Source: JANRLJ01 sp034437895 (GTDB lineage: Bacteria; Chloroflexota; Anaerolineae; Aggregatilineales; Phototrophicaceae). From it: a stretch of 31,656 nucleotides of DNA. Positions within the stretch are counted from its first letter, which is position 1; each line of letters starts with the position of its first letter. Positions 31,601 through 31,656 of this stretch are shown here, one piece after another. Below the pieces are notes generated by a model. That model had not been told where the DNA came from and did not search any database. It saw only the letters and a program-made list of their open reading frames with translations. The translations under genes were made by a program, and so were the position numbers. The DNA lies in assembly GCA_034437895.1 (NCBI GenBank), contig DAOTTO010000562.1, positions 1-31,656 of the forward strand. Reading direction: 5' to 3'.

Positions 31601-31656
31601 GGGAAGATGTCGATCATACCCCCACGACGGCTGAAAGTGCCGGGTTCGGTCACAAT
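28642..31656 (-). CDS. mfd: Transcription-repair coupling factor Mfd (5' end cut by window)
   Basis: Mfd removes RNA polymerase stalled at DNA lesions and recruits UvrA. About 1004 residues are visible. The frame is still open at the window edge and the usual length is about 1150, so some 150 N-terminal residues are missing. The visible part begins in the UvrB-like module (EPGTFSRRGGMIDIFP). The RNA polymerase-interacting domain (GDFVVHVDYGIGKFDG, near 30610-30660) follows. Then come the RecG-like ATPase motifs: GDVGYGKTE (Walker A, near 30200), DEEQRFGV (near 29900), LTATPIPRTLYMS, and GRVGRS. The C-terminal TRCF domain follows. All motor motifs appear intact. The apparent GTG at 31653 is internal to the family alignment and is not a start. 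Confidence 0.96.
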   Translation of the reverse strand: MVTEPGTFSRRGGMIDIFPIAATQPTRIEFFDDEIDSLRRFEVSTQRSEGQIQRVAITPAREAMPSQGQQVAAYLDEWFKSLQPAQDDMTSAAMDAESLASGSAFAYLEHYIPFMYPNPISLLDYAPQNTLIVVEDWDDLRASVDEITDHAYKAYEEQLKSGQIAPDHPQPFVDWDTLEAALRERTVIELTNAADFTATNDPSLQTLNTLFTSGERYGGQLRPMLTRLRDLRSKGGRVIVVTQQAVRLTELWYEQDSSGFIPTVNDLTDVPSEESLVFVNGVLQEGWTLQTDEGIRAHLLTDAEIFGWNRPEPRRSKAPKRSRLPEADYADWKAGDFVVHVDYGIGKFDGMRHRTVEGNEREYLIVQYDGTDTLFVPIHQADRLTRYVGADDHPPALNKLGQPDWTRTRTRAGKAIEDEAKNLLALYAERAEAAGYAFQPDTHWQHELEAAFPFVETDDQLKAVREVKADMEAAHPMDRLICGDVGYGKTEVALRAAFKAVMDGKQVAVLVPTTVLAQQHYETFSSRLSPFPLMVEMMSRFRTKEEQNLVIPKLASGEIDVIIGTHRILSEDIQLKNLGLVIIDEEQRFGVKQKEHFKKLRTQVDVLTLTATPIPRTLYMSMTGVRDISMIQTPPEERLPIITHVGQFDEKLLRQAILRELERDGQIFVVHNRIRTIENLRDKLEEIVPEARIVVGHGQMHERQLEGVMTAFGRGEYDILLCTSIIENGIDIPNANTLIVDRADIFGMAQLYQLRGRVGRSAQQAYAFFFHGGTRRLTEEARARLDTLAENSSLGSGYQIAMRDLEIRGAGDILSTRQTGHVAAIGLHLYTQMLTQSVRNLKGSSDDAPPVASATVGIVIDLPLPAYLPADWIPEMALRLQIYRRIGGLTSQQEVAAIRDELRDRFGQLPTAVEGLLYQIEVKLLAQAANATHVMARDRQVQIKLPYLGEVNRAALEQKLGDDVEVSRTAVTLPITALWKSRLRDMLRDLGEGLRVRVDIGGGL

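Overview
The window looks like a chromosomal segment of a Chloroflexota bacterium, most likely an Anaerolineae-like lineage. This is inferred from protein style and gene order: a dnaG-rpoD pair, a complete 14-gene NADH-dependent complex I cluster, and a large GT39/RgtA-like membrane protein with tandem beta domains. No marker RNA gene is present, so the assignment is tentative. Coding density is high. No gap between genes exceeds about 215 bases. I found no tRNA, rRNA, CRISPR array, insertion sequence or phage gene.

Region 1 (1-4866) is housekeeping. It holds the 3' end of dnaG (DNA primase), rpoD (primary sigma factor) followed by a terminator-like hairpin, a zinc ribbon-Nudix-GNAT fusion, and an alpha/beta hydrolase.

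Region 2 (about 4990-23260) is the complex I locus, in the order nuoA-B-C-D-E-F-[TPR gene]-[NTF2-like membrane gene]-nuoG-H-I, then nuoJ-K-L-M-N and a small unknown membrane protein. A TTGACA promoter with a perfect 8-bp inverted repeat just downstream of it precedes nuoA. A terminator-like hairpin and a second extended -10 promoter lie between nuoI and nuoJ, so the locus probably has two transcription units. The peripheral arm (NuoB, C, D, E, F, G, I) carries the expected Fe-S ligands, but NuoG lacks the N7 ligands. The membrane arm is unusual. NuoJ has about 220 extra residues resembling two DUF4397 units, inserted exactly in its last extracytoplasmic loop. NuoL has a 90-residue acidic insert and a separate His-rich loop. 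NuoH has extra hydrophobic segments at both ends. Two non-nuo genes sit inside the operon. Several gaps hold palindromic repeat elements.

Region 3 (23257-31656) is mixed. It holds a small minus-strand unknown gene, a large glycosyltransferase-like membrane protein preceded by a long hairpin, an FHA-domain protein, a MarR regulator with a 10-bp inverted repeat upstream (likely an autoregulatory operator), a macro-domain protein convergent with it, a YbaK-type deacylase, and the C-terminal ~1000 residues of Mfd on the minus strand, cut by the window end.

The strongest candidate for something undescribed is the complex I with an externally decorated membrane arm, above all the NuoJ-DUF4397 fusion.
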